Part shown: one piece after another, positions 19,197 to 27,954 of the stretch
Position numbering within the stretch: the stretch's first letter is position 1
Layout of the letters: the number at the start of each line of letters is the position of its first letter
DNA from: Saezia sanguinis
GTDB taxonomy: Bacteria; Pseudomonadota; Gammaproteobacteria; Burkholderiales; Burkholderiaceae_C
Assembly (NCBI RefSeq): GCF_003991585.1
Contig: NZ_PQSP01000006.1
Coordinates: 92,637-156,636, forward strand
Length of the DNA stretch: 64,000 nucleotides
Direction of reading: 5' to 3'
Position numbers and translations under genes: made by a program
The notes under the pieces: generated by a model
Seen by the model: the letters and a program-made list of their open reading frames with translations, nothing else
The model's database searches: none
What the model was told of the DNA's origin: nothing

Positions 19197-20348
19197 ATGT
19201 CGGATCTGAAAACTTATCTCCATCAAGACGGCCCTGGCCCGCAGCTGCCAGTTTCCAGTTACTTCAGCGAAGAACTCTATCAAAAAGAAATGGAGCTTAT
19301 CTTTCAGCACACACCGCTGTACCTGGGACACCGCCTTGCCGTTCCGGAGGTAGGAAATTATTATGCATTGCCGCAGGAAAACGAAGGCCGGGCGCTGGTT
19401 CACAACAAAAATGGCATTGAACTGATTTCCAACGTCTGCCGGCATCGCCAGGCCATCATGCTCAGGGGCCGCGGCACCACTGGTGAAAACATTGTCTGCC
19501 CGCTGCACCGCTGGACCTACAAAACCGATGGGCAGTTGATTGGTGCACCGCACTTTGACCAGAACCCCTGCATGAACCTGCAGCGTTTCCCGGTCAGTGA
19601 GTGGAATGGCCTGCTGTTTGAAAACCATGGCCGCAACATTTCCAAAGACTTTGAAAAGCTCGGCCCACGCGCCGACCTGGACTTCTCCGGCTATGTGCTG
19701 GACCATGTGGAACAGCACGTCTGCAACTACAACTGGAAAACCTTTATTGAAGTCTACCTGGAAGACTACCATGTCGGGCCGTTTCACCCGGGCCTGGGCA
19801 ATTTCGTCACCTGTGACGACCTGACCTGGGAGTATGGTGAAGAATATTCGGTGCAGCGCGTGGGTATTGCCAACGGGCTGACCAAATCCGGCTCTGCTGT
19901 CTACAAAAAGTGGCAGGAAGTGGTACGCAACTACCGCCGCAACGCCGGCTTGCCTGAAGTCCCACCCCATGGGGCTATCTGGCTGCTGTACTACCCAACG
20001 CTGATGATCGAATGGTACCCGCATGTGCTGGTGGTTTCCAACCTGTACCCAATGGGTACGCAGAAAACCCTCAACACCGTGGAGTTCTACTACCCGGAAG
20101 AAATCGCCGCTTTTGAGCGTGACTTTATTGAAGCCGAACGCGCGGCTTATATGGAAACATGCATCGAAGACGATGAAATCGGCGAGCGCATGGACATTGG
20201 CCGCCGTGCACTGATGGAGCGCGGCGTCAGTGAAGTAGGCCCTTACCAGAACCCGATGGAAAATGGCATGGAACAGTTCCATCTGTGGTATCGCAAAATC
20301 ATGAAAGAGCCGGCACAACAGCAGACTCCCAGACTGGCGGCAGAATGA
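19197..20348 (+). CDS. Rieske-type aromatic ring-hydroxylating oxygenase, alpha-subunit-like
   Basis: A 383-residue protein with an N-terminal Rieske [2Fe-2S] domain: Cys81 and His83 (CRHR), Cys101 and His104 (CPLH). The C-terminal catalytic domain contains the mononuclear iron motif EDYHVGPFHPGL with its two histidines. The substrate is unknown; the family hydroxylates or demethylates aromatics, betaines and others. No reductase, ferredoxin or beta subunit lies beside it. AGGA just before the ATG is the likely ribosome site. The stop overlaps the next transporter by 4 bases. A Rieske gene opposite xseB-ispA-dxs recurs in Burkholderiales as far as I recall, so it may be a conserved gene of unknown substrate and not a catabolic acquisition. 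Confidence 0.9.
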   Translation: MSDLKTYLHQDGPGPQLPVSSYFSEELYQKEMELIFQHTPLYLGHRLAVPEVGNYYALPQENEGRALVHNKNGIELISNVCRHRQAIMLRGRGTTGENIVCPLHRWTYKTDGQLIGAPHFDQNPCMNLQRFPVSEWNGLLFENHGRNISKDFEKLGPRADLDFSGYVLDHVEQHVCNYNWKTFIEVYLEDYHVGPFHPGLGNFVTCDDLTWEYGEEYSVQRVGIANGLTKSGSAVYKKWQEVVRNYRRNAGLPEVPPHGAIWLLYYPTLMIEWYPHVLVVSNLYPMGTQKTLNTVEFYYPEEIAAFERDFIEAERAAYMETCIEDDEIGERMDIGRRALMERGVSEVGPYQNPMENGMEQFHLWYRKIMKEPAQQQTPRLAAE

Positions 20349-21493
20349 ACCAACACATTTCCAGCAACACGGTGGATGCATCAGTCGATGCATCCATTGC
20401 GACGGCAGAAAACAGCAATGCCGCCAGCGATCCGGAGGCTGACCTACCAGCCTCGTCCCACGGCCTCCCAGACTCAGCCAGCACCCCGCAGGCCAGCGCG
20501 GCCAATGACAATACGGTGCTCCCGACAGCATCAGAGCAAGCAGCTGCCACTGACAGCCCGAATCTGCTGATCGGCATCATTCGAAGCCCGGCGTTCCTGA
20601 TGATCATGTCGGTGTTCTTATTTTCTGTCATGGTGCTGTGCGTGAAAATGGCTTCACGCTATTACAGCAATTTTGAGATCATTTCATTTCGCGGTTTTAT
20701 CGGTGTGGCATGTCTGCTGATCTACCAGCAGATTGCACACGGGCACGGCATCACCGCCATGAAAACGCCCTATCTGGGCATGCAGATGTGGCGCTCCTTC
20801 ATCGGCACCATGTCGATGACCTGCTGGTTTTACGGTATCGCGATCCTGCCGCTGGCCACCGCCACCACCCTGAGTTACATGTCCTCCATCTGGATGGCGC
20901 TGTTCATCATCGCCTCGGCCATGATCACTGGCAAAGGCAAACCGGACTTTAAACTGCTGCTTACCATTGTGGTCGGCTTTGGCGGCATTGTGCTGATTCT
21001 GCGCCCCACCGGAGACAGTTTTGAACTGTGGGCCAGCCTGGTGGTGCTGCTGTCCAGCGTTTTTGCGGCACTGGCCTACCTGCAGGTGGCAGCGCTGGGC
21101 CGTATGGGCGAGCCGGAATACCGCACCGTCTTTTACTTCTGCCTGTTTGGCGCTATCTTCGGGCTGGTATGCACGCTGTTCAACCCCAACGGGTTTTCCG
21201 AATTTTCCTGGCCCGGCATTGCCTGGATGATTCCCGTTGGCGTGACCGCCATGGCAGCACAGTTGCTGCTGACCCGTGCTTATACACAGGGCAATGCACT
21301 GGTCAACGCCAGCCTGCAGTACCTGGGGCTGGTGTTTGTGATTCTGTTTGACTGGATACTGGGCACCGGCTGGCCCGACCAGCTCACCTGGATCGGCATG
21401 GCACTGGTTGTCCTCTCCGGTTTACTGGCAACCATTTTACGCAGCATTAAAATTCCGCATGCGCTCAAACATGCCGATAAACACCATCATTGA
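20345..21493 (+). CDS. EamA/DMT-family membrane transporter with long polar N-terminus
   Basis: A 382-residue protein in the drug/metabolite transporter superfamily, with two EamA repeats and about ten membrane helices from residue 80 on. The start is taken at ATG 20345 (ATGA overlap with the oxygenase stop), which implies translational coupling. Residues 1-75 are a low-complexity Ser/Ala/Asp/Thr-rich segment with no hydrophobic stretch, unusual for the family. The C-terminus is His-rich (HADKHHH). The substrate is unknown; coupling to the oxygenase suggests export or uptake of a related metabolite (inference). Its last 7 bases overlap the convergent LysR gene. Confidence 0.85.
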   Translation: MNQHISSNTVDASVDASIATAENSNAASDPEADLPASSHGLPDSASTPQASAANDNTVLPTASEQAAATDSPNLLIGIIRSPAFLMIMSVFLFSVMVLCVKMASRYYSNFEIISFRGFIGVACLLIYQQIAHGHGITAMKTPYLGMQMWRSFIGTMSMTCWFYGIAILPLATATTLSYMSSIWMALFIIASAMITGKGKPDFKLLLTIVVGFGGIVLILRPTGDSFELWASLVVLLSSVFAALAYLQVAALGRMGEPEYRTVFYFCLFGAIFGLVCTLFNPNGFSEFSWPGIAWMIPVGVTAMAAQLLLTRAYTQGNALVNASLQYLGLVFVILFDWILGTGWPDQLTWIGMALVVLSGLLATILRSIKIPHALKHADKHHH

Positions 21494-22401
21494 TGAAACG
21501 GCCTGATTCCGCCAGCAGGGTCCTGCTGGCTGAACCAGTGCACTAAAAAATCCAGCAGCGTGCGCAGCAGCGGCGTCATGCCCTGGTGTGATGCATACAG
21601 CCCATAAATCGCCAGATCCTGCACATGCTCGTGCCCCAGTACCTCCACCAGTTGCCCGGTTTGCAGATACGGCAGCACCGCAAACACCGGCTGCATGGTA
21701 ATCCCGGCGCCCTGTAAAGCAGCAGCAAGCAAAACCGTTGACTCACTGGCACTCATCGAACCATTCACCGGCACACTTTTCGGTGGCTGGTTTTTCCGCG
21801 CCTGAAATGCCCACAGGCTTTTGCTGAAATAATGGTGCGTCAGGCAGTTATGCAGCATCAGGTCTTCCACCTGTTTGGGCTCACCATGCTTTTCCAGATA
21901 AGCCGGGGCCGCGCACAACACCGAAACACATTGCCCCAGGGGCCTGGCGACCAGTTGCGGATCAGGGTGGTTGGTTGACCGGATCGCCAGATCAATCCGG
22001 TTGGCCACCAGATTAACCGCCTGATCGCTGACCTGCAAGTCAACCGTCACCTGCGGATACTGCGCCAGAAAACGGCTCAATGCCGGCGCCAGGATATATT
22101 GCGAAAACACATGCGCGCAACTGACACGGATCAGCCCCTGCACCGAGCGTGCCGACGCAATCGGAAACCTTTGCGCCACATCCAATAACTGCCGGCAATC
22201 CTGCAGAGCCTGGCTGCCGGCTTCTGTCAGGCTGATCTGTCGCGTGGTCCGATGCAGCAAACGGGTACCTGCCCAGTGCTCCATGGCGGCCAGGTAGCGC
22301 GTCACCATGGGTCGAGACATTTCCAGGCTGGCGGCAGCCGGGCTTAATCCGCCCCGCTCAACAATTTCGACAAAAACCCGTGCGGCAGTAACGCGGTCCA
22401 T
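21487..22401 (-). CDS. LysR-family transcriptional regulator
   Basis: A 304-residue regulator with an N-terminal winged helix-turn-helix (residues of about 1-60, AAASLEMSRPMVTRYLAAMEHWAGTRLLHRTTR) and a LysR substrate-binding domain from about residue 90. The effector is unknown. Divergent from the DsbA-fold gene across 226 bases, which in this family usually means it controls that neighbour and itself. Its start is about 25 bases from an inverted repeat (22426-22437). Confidence 0.9.
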   Translation of the reverse strand: MDRVTAARVFVEIVERGGLSPAAASLEMSRPMVTRYLAAMEHWAGTRLLHRTTRQISLTEAGSQALQDCRQLLDVAQRFPIASARSVQGLIRVSCAHVFSQYILAPALSRFLAQYPQVTVDLQVSDQAVNLVANRIDLAIRSTNHPDPQLVARPLGQCVSVLCAAPAYLEKHGEPKQVEDLMLHNCLTHHYFSKSLWAFQARKNQPPKSVPVNGSMSASESTVLLAAALQGAGITMQPVFAVLPYLQTGQLVEVLGHEHVQDLAIYGLYASHQGMTPLLRTLLDFLVHWFSQQDPAGGIRPFHQ

Positions 22402-22425
22402 GTATTTATTTGATCGAATAGTGAA

Positions 22426-22437
22426 ACAATTTATTGT
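22426..22437. promoter_or_regulatory. Candidate LysR-regulator operator
   Basis: ACAAT (22426-22430) and ATTGT (22433-22437) form an inverted repeat in the divergent promoter region, 25 bases before the LysR start. The position suits autoregulation; the arms are short. Confidence 0.3.
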
Positions 22438-22627
22438 CTATTTTGCCATTTACTGATCGATTTATGCAATATAAGATCAAGGCATCATTTAAATCAAGCA
22501 TAAATTCATGGCTCTTCACGATAAAACCAGGGCCACTAGCTGGTCAAAGAAAAAGCTTTCAAGCAACATGTCAAAGCAATTCAGCATATAACAAATGGAT
22601 TCATTTAACGCCGGAGGAAACACCCGT

Positions 22628-23380
22628 ATGACAGCACAAACACCTTCTGACCTGAGACTGCACGCCATCATTGACCCCTACTGCGGCTGGTGCTACGCTG
22701 CCGCACCATTGCTGGATATTGCACAAAGCATGCCGCACGTTGAGTTGACGCTGCACGGTGGCGGCATGCTGACCGGAACCAACGTGGTACATATCAGCCC
22801 GCAGTTTCGCGCTTATGTGATGCAGCACGACCAGCGCATAGCCAAAATCACCGGTCAGCCTTTTGGCGACGCTTACTATAACGGACTGCTGCACGACTCC
22901 GAAGCGGTTTTGAACTCGATGCAACCGACGACTGCCATGCTGGCGGCCCAGGCGCTTGGCGGTTACGGGCTGGATATGCTGCACCGGGAGCAAAAAGCGC
23001 TGTACGTGGAAGGACAGCACATTTCCAAAGAGCATGTGCTTACCCAACTGGCACAGGACATCGGGCTGAATGCGCAGCAGTTTACCGCTGCCTATCAGCA
23101 GTTGGCAGGTAATGAAACACAGGACCATATTGAACAAAGCCGCGCGCTGTTGTTCAAGGTGGGAGGACAGGGCTTTCCCACACTGGCGCTGGAAACACCG
23201 GATGCCGACTGGGCGGTCGTCGACCTGGGCTCATTCCTGGGCCGGCCGCAGGAATGGAAAAAACACCTGCAGACATTGCTGCATGAACAGGGGCACGACA
23301 TCATCGAACTGGACGAAACCAGCCCGGCACAGACAGCCTGCCCGATTGATGGCTGCGCACTCCCCAAAACCACAAACTGA
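22628..23380 (+). CDS. DsbA-fold thioredoxin-like protein (FrnE-type)
   Basis: A 250-residue DsbA-family protein with the redox motif Cys19-Gly-Trp-Cys22 (DPYCGWCYAAAP) near the N-terminus and a cis-proline region (GGQGFPTLAL) at about residues 178-187. No signal peptide, so cytoplasmic like FrnE. The ATG at 22628 is preferred over an upstream in-frame ATG because GGAGG lies 10 bases before it. The C-terminus carries an extra CPIDGC pair, possibly a second redox or metal site. It lies 24 bases before the NAD(P)-binding gene and divergent from the LysR gene, probably one operon under that regulator. Function is inferred as thiol-disulfide or detoxifying activity. Confidence 0.85.
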   Translation: MTAQTPSDLRLHAIIDPYCGWCYAAAPLLDIAQSMPHVELTLHGGGMLTGTNVVHISPQFRAYVMQHDQRIAKITGQPFGDAYYNGLLHDSEAVLNSMQPTTAMLAAQALGGYGLDMLHREQKALYVEGQHISKEHVLTQLAQDIGLNAQQFTAAYQQLAGNETQDHIEQSRALLFKVGGQGFPTLALETPDADWAVVDLGSFLGRPQEWKKHLQTLLHEQGHDIIELDETSPAQTACPIDGCALPKTTN

Positions 23381-23404
23381 CTCCAAGACAGGAAAGGAAA
23401 AGAA

Positions 23405-24019
23405 ATGAAAGTTGCCCTTATTGGCATCAGCGGGCGCGTGGGCTCCCGCATTGCACACGAATTGCTGCGCCGTGGACACGCTGTTGTTGGCGTGGCACGC
23501 CGCATTGACGATATCTCACCGCAGAAAAAACTCACGCTGGTAGCCGGGGATGGCAAACAGGCGCAGCCTCTGGCACCTCAGATCAAGGGCTGCGACGCCT
23601 TGATCAGCGCAGCGCGGTTTTCAGATGGCCCCACCGCCGATGATGTACTGGCATTGGTCAAGGCTGCCGGCATTGCTCGCCTGCTTGTCGTGGGCGGTGC
23701 CGGCAGCCTGGAGGTAGCACCCGGCAAACGCGTGCTGGATACGCCGGACTTTCCCGACAGCTACAAGCCGGAAGCCAGTGCCGGCACTATTTTCTTAGCA
23801 CGCTTGCAGCAGGAACAGGAAGTTGACTGGACCTTTCTATCCCCGTCGGCAGAATTCATGCCGGGCCAGCAAACCGGTCACTTCCGCCTGGGACACAACC
23901 AGTTGCTGGTCGACAGCCAGGGGAAAAGCTGGATCTCTATGGAAGATTACGCGATTGCCATGGCCGATGAACTGGAAAAACCGCAACACACGCGCCAGCG
24001 TTTTACCGTAGGTTACTGA
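23405..24019 (+). CDS. NAD(P)-binding SDR-like protein (NAD-dependent epimerase/dehydratase-like)
   Basis: A 204-residue atypical short-chain dehydrogenase-like protein with an N-terminal Rossmann glycine motif (GISGRVG at about residues 8-14) and a mid-chain VVGGAGSLEV stretch typical of the YwnB/HSCARG-like subgroup. There is no Tyr-x3-Lys catalytic pair in the usual place, so it may be a redox sensor or reductase of unknown substrate. AGGAAAGG precedes the ATG. Probably cotranscribed with the DsbA-fold gene. Confidence 0.85.
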   Translation: MKVALIGISGRVGSRIAHELLRRGHAVVGVARRIDDISPQKKLTLVAGDGKQAQPLAPQIKGCDALISAARFSDGPTADDVLALVKAAGIARLLVVGGAGSLEVAPGKRVLDTPDFPDSYKPEASAGTIFLARLQQEQEVDWTFLSPSAEFMPGQQTGHFRLGHNQLLVDSQGKSWISMEDYAIAMADELEKPQHTRQRFTVGY

Positions 24020-24039
24020 CACACTGACACCATCTCTCC

Positions 24040-24075
24040 ATGAACGCCGGGGTGTATTCACATTTCGGAGTTCAT
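24040..24075. terminator. Hairpin between convergent genes, possible bidirectional terminator
   Basis: ATGAACGCCG (24040-24049) pairs with CGGAGTTCAT (24066-24075) with one mismatch; an inner GTG/CAC can extend the structure. It overlaps the rfbD stop. There is no strong T run on either side, so terminator activity is uncertain. Confidence 0.4.
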
Positions 24076-24980
24076 CTTTGCCACATGCAATGCAATGCCT
24101 GCGCCCATGAAGGCGGTTTAATTCCCAGCAGGGTTTGAATGCGCCCGCAGTCCAGTGCACTGTAGGCTGGCCTCATAGCGTGCCCTGGCAATGCCCCGTT
24201 AGTTGAACCGGCCTGTGTTGGCAGCACCTGTACGGCATGGGGCAATATGCCATGCTGCTGTGCCGCTGCGATGATTTCACACGCCCATGCATAGCGGCTG
24301 CACGCCGGTGCCCCGGCATAATGCAGCACACCCCAGGGTAAATCGCCGTTTTGCCAGTATCGCCGCACCAGAGCCCACAACGTTTCAGCCAATGCACTGG
24401 CTGGTGTCGGACAACTGATCTGCCCGTCTGTCACATGGAGTTCAGATTTTGTCTGCGCCAGCTGCACAATGCGCGTGACAAAATTAGCATGTGTCGCGCT
24501 GAAAACAGAACTGGTCCGCAGCACCAGCGCGCGCGAATGCATCTCCAGTAGACACTGCTCGCCAGCCAGCTTGCTGCTGCCGTACACATTCAACGGAATC
24601 GTTGCATCAGCCTCTGTATACGGGGCCTTCGCACTGCCATCAAACACATAATCGGTAGACAGATGAAGCACCGGCACATGTGCTGCCTGCGCAACCTGTG
24701 CCAGATGCGCAACCGCATCACGGTTCACGGCAAACGCTTTTGCCGGCTCTGTCTGCGCCAGATCCACCTGTGTATACGCAGCAGCGTTGATCAGCAGGTC
24801 GGGTTGAAATAACGCAAAAGCCGACTGTACCTGCTGAGGCTGCGTGATATCCAGCATGTGATGATTGGCCGCATACAGTTCCACCCCTGCCGGCATTCCC
24901 CGCTGCAACACCTGCCCCACCTGCCCACCGGCACCGGTCAGCAGTACGCGCAGGGCAGTGGCGTTTTGAATATGGCTCAT
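24072..24980 (-). CDS. rfbD: dTDP-4-dehydrorhamnose reductase
   Basis: The last step of dTDP-L-rhamnose synthesis: NAD(P)H reduction of dTDP-4-keto-rhamnose. The start is taken at ATG 24980 (ATGA overlap with rfbC), giving 302 residues, the family length; the longer open frame upstream would lie inside rfbC. Motifs are LLTGAGGQVG (nucleotide binding), the STDYVFDG catalytic region and YGSSKLAGE with the Tyr-x3-Lys pair. End of the four-gene operon. Confidence 0.95.
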   Translation of the reverse strand: MSHIQNATALRVLLTGAGGQVGQVLQRGMPAGVELYAANHHMLDITQPQQVQSAFALFQPDLLINAAAYTQVDLAQTEPAKAFAVNRDAVAHLAQVAQAAHVPVLHLSTDYVFDGSAKAPYTEADATIPLNVYGSSKLAGEQCLLEMHSRALVLRTSSVFSATHANFVTRIVQLAQTKSELHVTDGQISCPTPASALAETLWALVRRYWQNGDLPWGVLHYAGAPACSRYAWACEIIAAAQQHGILPHAVQVLPTQAGSTNGALPGHAMRPAYSALDCGRIQTLLGIKPPSWAQALHCMWQR

Positions 24981-25540
24981 GGTCTGGGCTGGCGATCCAG
25001 CCACGCCTGCACTGTAGGCAAGTGCTGGTCCCGCTCGGACACCAGAGGTTGCTTGATCGGCCATGCAATGTCAAGCTGCAGGTCAGACCACAACACCCCG
25101 CCTTCGTCCTGCGGGTGGTACACATCGGTGCATTTATACAGCACATCGGCACTGCTGCTCAGCACACAAAAGCCATGTGCATAACCCGGCGGCACCCACA
25201 ATTGTCGCCAGGGTTTTTCGGGAGTATCGGGCGCATACAGATCCACCGCAACATGCTGCGCAAAAGTGGGAGAGGCAGGGTTCATATCCACCACAACATC
25301 CCAAATATGGCCCTGCAACACCGTCACCAGCTTGCCCTGCGGATAACGCTGTTGCAGGTGCAATCCTCTGAGCACCCCTTTGCGGGAGTGTGACCAGTTA
25401 TCCTGCACAAAAGGCAGCGTGATGCCTGCCTGCACATAGCGCGGTGCATGAAACAGTTCTGTTAATTCACCGCGTGCATCCTCATGCCGCTGCAATTCCA
25501 GCAGCACAACACCTGGCAGTTGGGTTTCAATCACATTCAT
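24977..25540 (-). CDS. rfbC: dTDP-4-dehydrorhamnose 3,5-epimerase
   Basis: A 187-residue cupin-fold epimerase that inverts C3 and C5 of dTDP-4-keto-6-deoxyglucose. The catalytic histidine lies in VLRGLHLQ (about residue 61), and the GKLV..GH..DVVVD and PPGYAHGF segments are typical. It overlaps rfbA upstream and rfbD downstream by 4 bases each. Length matches RmlC. Confidence 0.96.
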   Translation of the reverse strand: MNVIETQLPGVVLLELQRHEDARGELTELFHAPRYVQAGITLPFVQDNWSHSRKGVLRGLHLQQRYPQGKLVTVLQGHIWDVVVDMNPASPTFAQHVAVDLYAPDTPEKPWRQLWVPPGYAHGFCVLSSSADVLYKCTDVYHPQDEGGVLWSDLQLDIAWPIKQPLVSERDQHLPTVQAWLDRQPRP

Positions 25541-26469
25541 CTGTCTGCCCCGCCTGTTGGTGATGCGCCATCCGCTTCACTGTGCTGCAACAGCCGTGAA
25601 AGATAGGCGCCATAAGCGTTTGCCCCCATGCGCTTTGCCGCCTGCCGTAATTGGCTGCTGTCCAGCCAGCCCTGGTGCCAGGCAATTTCCTCCAGACAGG
25701 CCACCTTGAACCCCTGGCGCTTTTCCAGCGTCTGCACAAAATGCGCGGCGTCCAGCACCGCATCGCATGTGCCCATATCCAGCCATGCAAAACCACGGCC
25801 CAGCCGCTGTACCTGCAACTGCTGCTGTTGCAGATAGATTTTTAACACGTCGATAATTTCAAGCTCGCCACGTGGCGAAGGGCTGAGTGTGGCCGCCATA
25901 TCCACGGCCTGCTTATCCAGAAAATACAACCCGGTCAGTGCATAGCCCGCGGCAAGGTGCTGTGGCTTTTCTTCAATGCTTAACACCCGGCCGGCATCAT
26001 CCAGCAGCACCGAACCAAACTGCCTAACATCGTTCACCGGATAAGCAAACACCGTGGCCCCGGCAGGCTGCCTTACAGCCTGTTGCAACATGCCGCTGAA
26101 CCCCTGCCCGTAAAACAGGTTATCGCCCAGCACCAGACAAACCGGGTGACCCTGTACAAAAGGCGCTGCCACCAGCAAAGCCTGCGCCACACCCTGCGGC
26201 GCCTGCTGCTGCGCATAACTGATCCGGATACCCAGTTGTGAACCATTCCCCAGCATGCGCTCAAAAGCTGCCTGATCATCAGGCGTGGTAATGATCAGTA
26301 CATCGCGGATCCCGGCCAGCATCAAAACAGACAATGGATAATAAATCATCGGCTTGTCATAAACCGGCAGCAGTTGCTTGCACACCCCCAATGTGGCCGG
26401 ATACAGGCGCGAACCGGTACCACCAGCCACCACCACACCTTTAACGCCTGGGTTAAGCGGCATATTCAT
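25537..26469 (-). CDS. rfbA: Glucose-1-phosphate thymidylyltransferase
   Basis: Makes dTDP-glucose from glucose 1-phosphate and dTTP. The start is ATG 26469 (ATGA overlap with rfbB; 310 residues); the frame is open further but that region lies within rfbB. The nucleotide-binding motif is GGTGSRLYPAT, with the usual Ser replaced by Thr and Thr by Ser, a conservative swap. LGDNLFYGQGF and EEKPQHLAAGYALTGLYFLD follow, as in RmlA. A second ATG two codons in is possible. Confidence 0.95.
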   Translation of the reverse strand: MNMPLNPGVKGVVVAGGTGSRLYPATLGVCKQLLPVYDKPMIYYPLSVLMLAGIRDVLIITTPDDQAAFERMLGNGSQLGIRISYAQQQAPQGVAQALLVAAPFVQGHPVCLVLGDNLFYGQGFSGMLQQAVRQPAGATVFAYPVNDVRQFGSVLLDDAGRVLSIEEKPQHLAAGYALTGLYFLDKQAVDMAATLSPSPRGELEIIDVLKIYLQQQQLQVQRLGRGFAWLDMGTCDAVLDAAHFVQTLEKRQGFKVACLEEIAWHQGWLDSSQLRQAAKRMGANAYGAYLSRLLQHSEADGASPTGGADR

Positions 26470-27584
26470 ACCCCACCTCCACAAGCAGCCAGCCCCTGCC
26501 GCTGCAAAGCATAGCCGCGCGCCAGCACCTGCTGCCACCATGAGCGATTTTGCACATACCATGCAACCGTCTGCCTGAGCCCTTGTTCCAGGCTCACCTG
26601 CGGCAGCCAGCCCAGTTCGCAACGGATTTTTTCGCTGTTGAGCGCGTAATGCCTGTCATGGCCGGGGCGGTCCGGCACATGGCTGATCAATGACGCATAA
26701 GATTTGACCACCTGTGGATGCACAGGCACCAGTGCCTCCAGCACATGACAGATCTGCCGAACCACATCCAGATTGCTCATTGTTTCCGACACACTGATGT
26801 GATAACTCTCCCCCACACGGCCGGCGCATAATACCCGCCACAAAGCGCGCACATGGTCGTCGACAAACAGCCATTGTCGCTGCTGCAAACCATCGCCATA
26901 TACCGGCAGTGGCTGGCCCGCCAATGCATTCAGGATCATGTGCGGAATCAGCTTTTCAGGATACTGATAAGCGCCATAGTTATTGCAGCAATGTGTCAGC
27001 AGTACCGGCAGCCCATACGTCCGGTACCAGGCACGCACCAGATGATCGGCCCCGGCCTTGGATGCCGCATAGGGAGAGCTCGGCGCATAAGGAGTCTGTT
27101 CATCTGCAGGCTCAGCCCCTGCCGCCAGATCGCCATACACCTCATCGGTAGACACATGCAAAAACCGGAACTGCGCCTGTTGCGCTGCCGGTAACTGCTG
27201 CCAGTAGGCCCGCGCGGCTTCCAGCATGTTCAGCGTGCCCAGTACATTGGTCTGCACAAAAACTTCAGGCGCATCAATCGAACGATCCACATGCGTTTCA
27301 GCAGCCAGATGCATAACCGCCTGCGGCTGTGCCTTCATGAATAACTGTGCCAGCGCATCCGCATCCCGGATGTCCTGCCGGCAAAACAAATGCCGGGAAC
27401 TTTCTTCCACAGCCGACAGCGCAGACAAATCTCCGGCATAGGTCAGCGCATCGACATTGATGACTTCAAGCTGCTGCACATTCACCAAATAGCGCACCAG
27501 CGCCGAACCAATGAAGCCCGCCCCGCCGCTGACCAGTATGCGCCGGGGAGATTGTGCATTGGAATGAGGGACAGTTTTTTTCAT
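26466..27584 (-). CDS. rfbB: dTDP-glucose 4,6-dehydratase
   Basis: A 372-residue extended SDR enzyme that converts dTDP-glucose to the 4-keto-6-deoxy sugar using bound NAD+. It shows SGGAGFIGSALVRYL (NAD binding), the catalytic STDEVYG segment, and Tyr-x3-Lys in SPYAASKAGADHL. It is first in the rfbBACD order, with 4-base overlaps throughout, and makes L-rhamnose donor for LPS or capsule. Glycosyltransferases and polymer genes are not in this window. Confidence 0.96.
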   Translation of the reverse strand: MKKTVPHSNAQSPRRILVSGGAGFIGSALVRYLVNVQQLEVINVDALTYAGDLSALSAVEESSRHLFCRQDIRDADALAQLFMKAQPQAVMHLAAETHVDRSIDAPEVFVQTNVLGTLNMLEAARAYWQQLPAAQQAQFRFLHVSTDEVYGDLAAGAEPADEQTPYAPSSPYAASKAGADHLVRAWYRTYGLPVLLTHCCNNYGAYQYPEKLIPHMILNALAGQPLPVYGDGLQQRQWLFVDDHVRALWRVLCAGRVGESYHISVSETMSNLDVVRQICHVLEALVPVHPQVVKSYASLISHVPDRPGHDRHYALNSEKIRCELGWLPQVSLEQGLRQTVAWYVQNRSWWQQVLARGYALQRQGLAACGGGV

Positions 27585-27954
27585 CTGAAAAAGAAAACCA
27601 TAACACGCTTAAAGGGCCGGGAGCCCTCATTTTCGCTCAAATGCGAATTAAAAGGATTCCGCCCTATTTTATCTGCCAGCGTCTTTTTGCAATACGCGTT
27701 ACAATGATGCACTTGTTTGTGGCACTCAGTCGTGCCCAGGCATACAGCGATGGTGTGGCACGAAAAAGCAAAGCTTAACAGATGAACCACATGGCGCTGC
27801 TTAATTAACCCCCGTCCGCCAAAGACTGAGACCCTTGCAAATGCAGCAGGCGCAAGGCCTGCTGATTCGGGTTCTGATTGCAGTTTATATCAGGCTGCAA
27901 ACTGGCTGATCTTATTTGTACCTGGCATAAACCGCCGGTACCTCCAACAATATT
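27585..27954. other. Divergent promoter region of rfbB and rhlE
   Basis: No gene is seen. Both transcription units must start here, but I could not choose box pairs. A perfect 8-base-pair hairpin (CAGCAGGC 27844-27851 with GCCTGCTG 27857-27864) lies about 90 bases before rhlE, followed by a CAGTTT/AAACTG inverted repeat (about 27882-27903), so the rhlE transcript probably has a structured leader. A weak GC-rich stem sits at 27613-27627. Confidence 0.55.
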
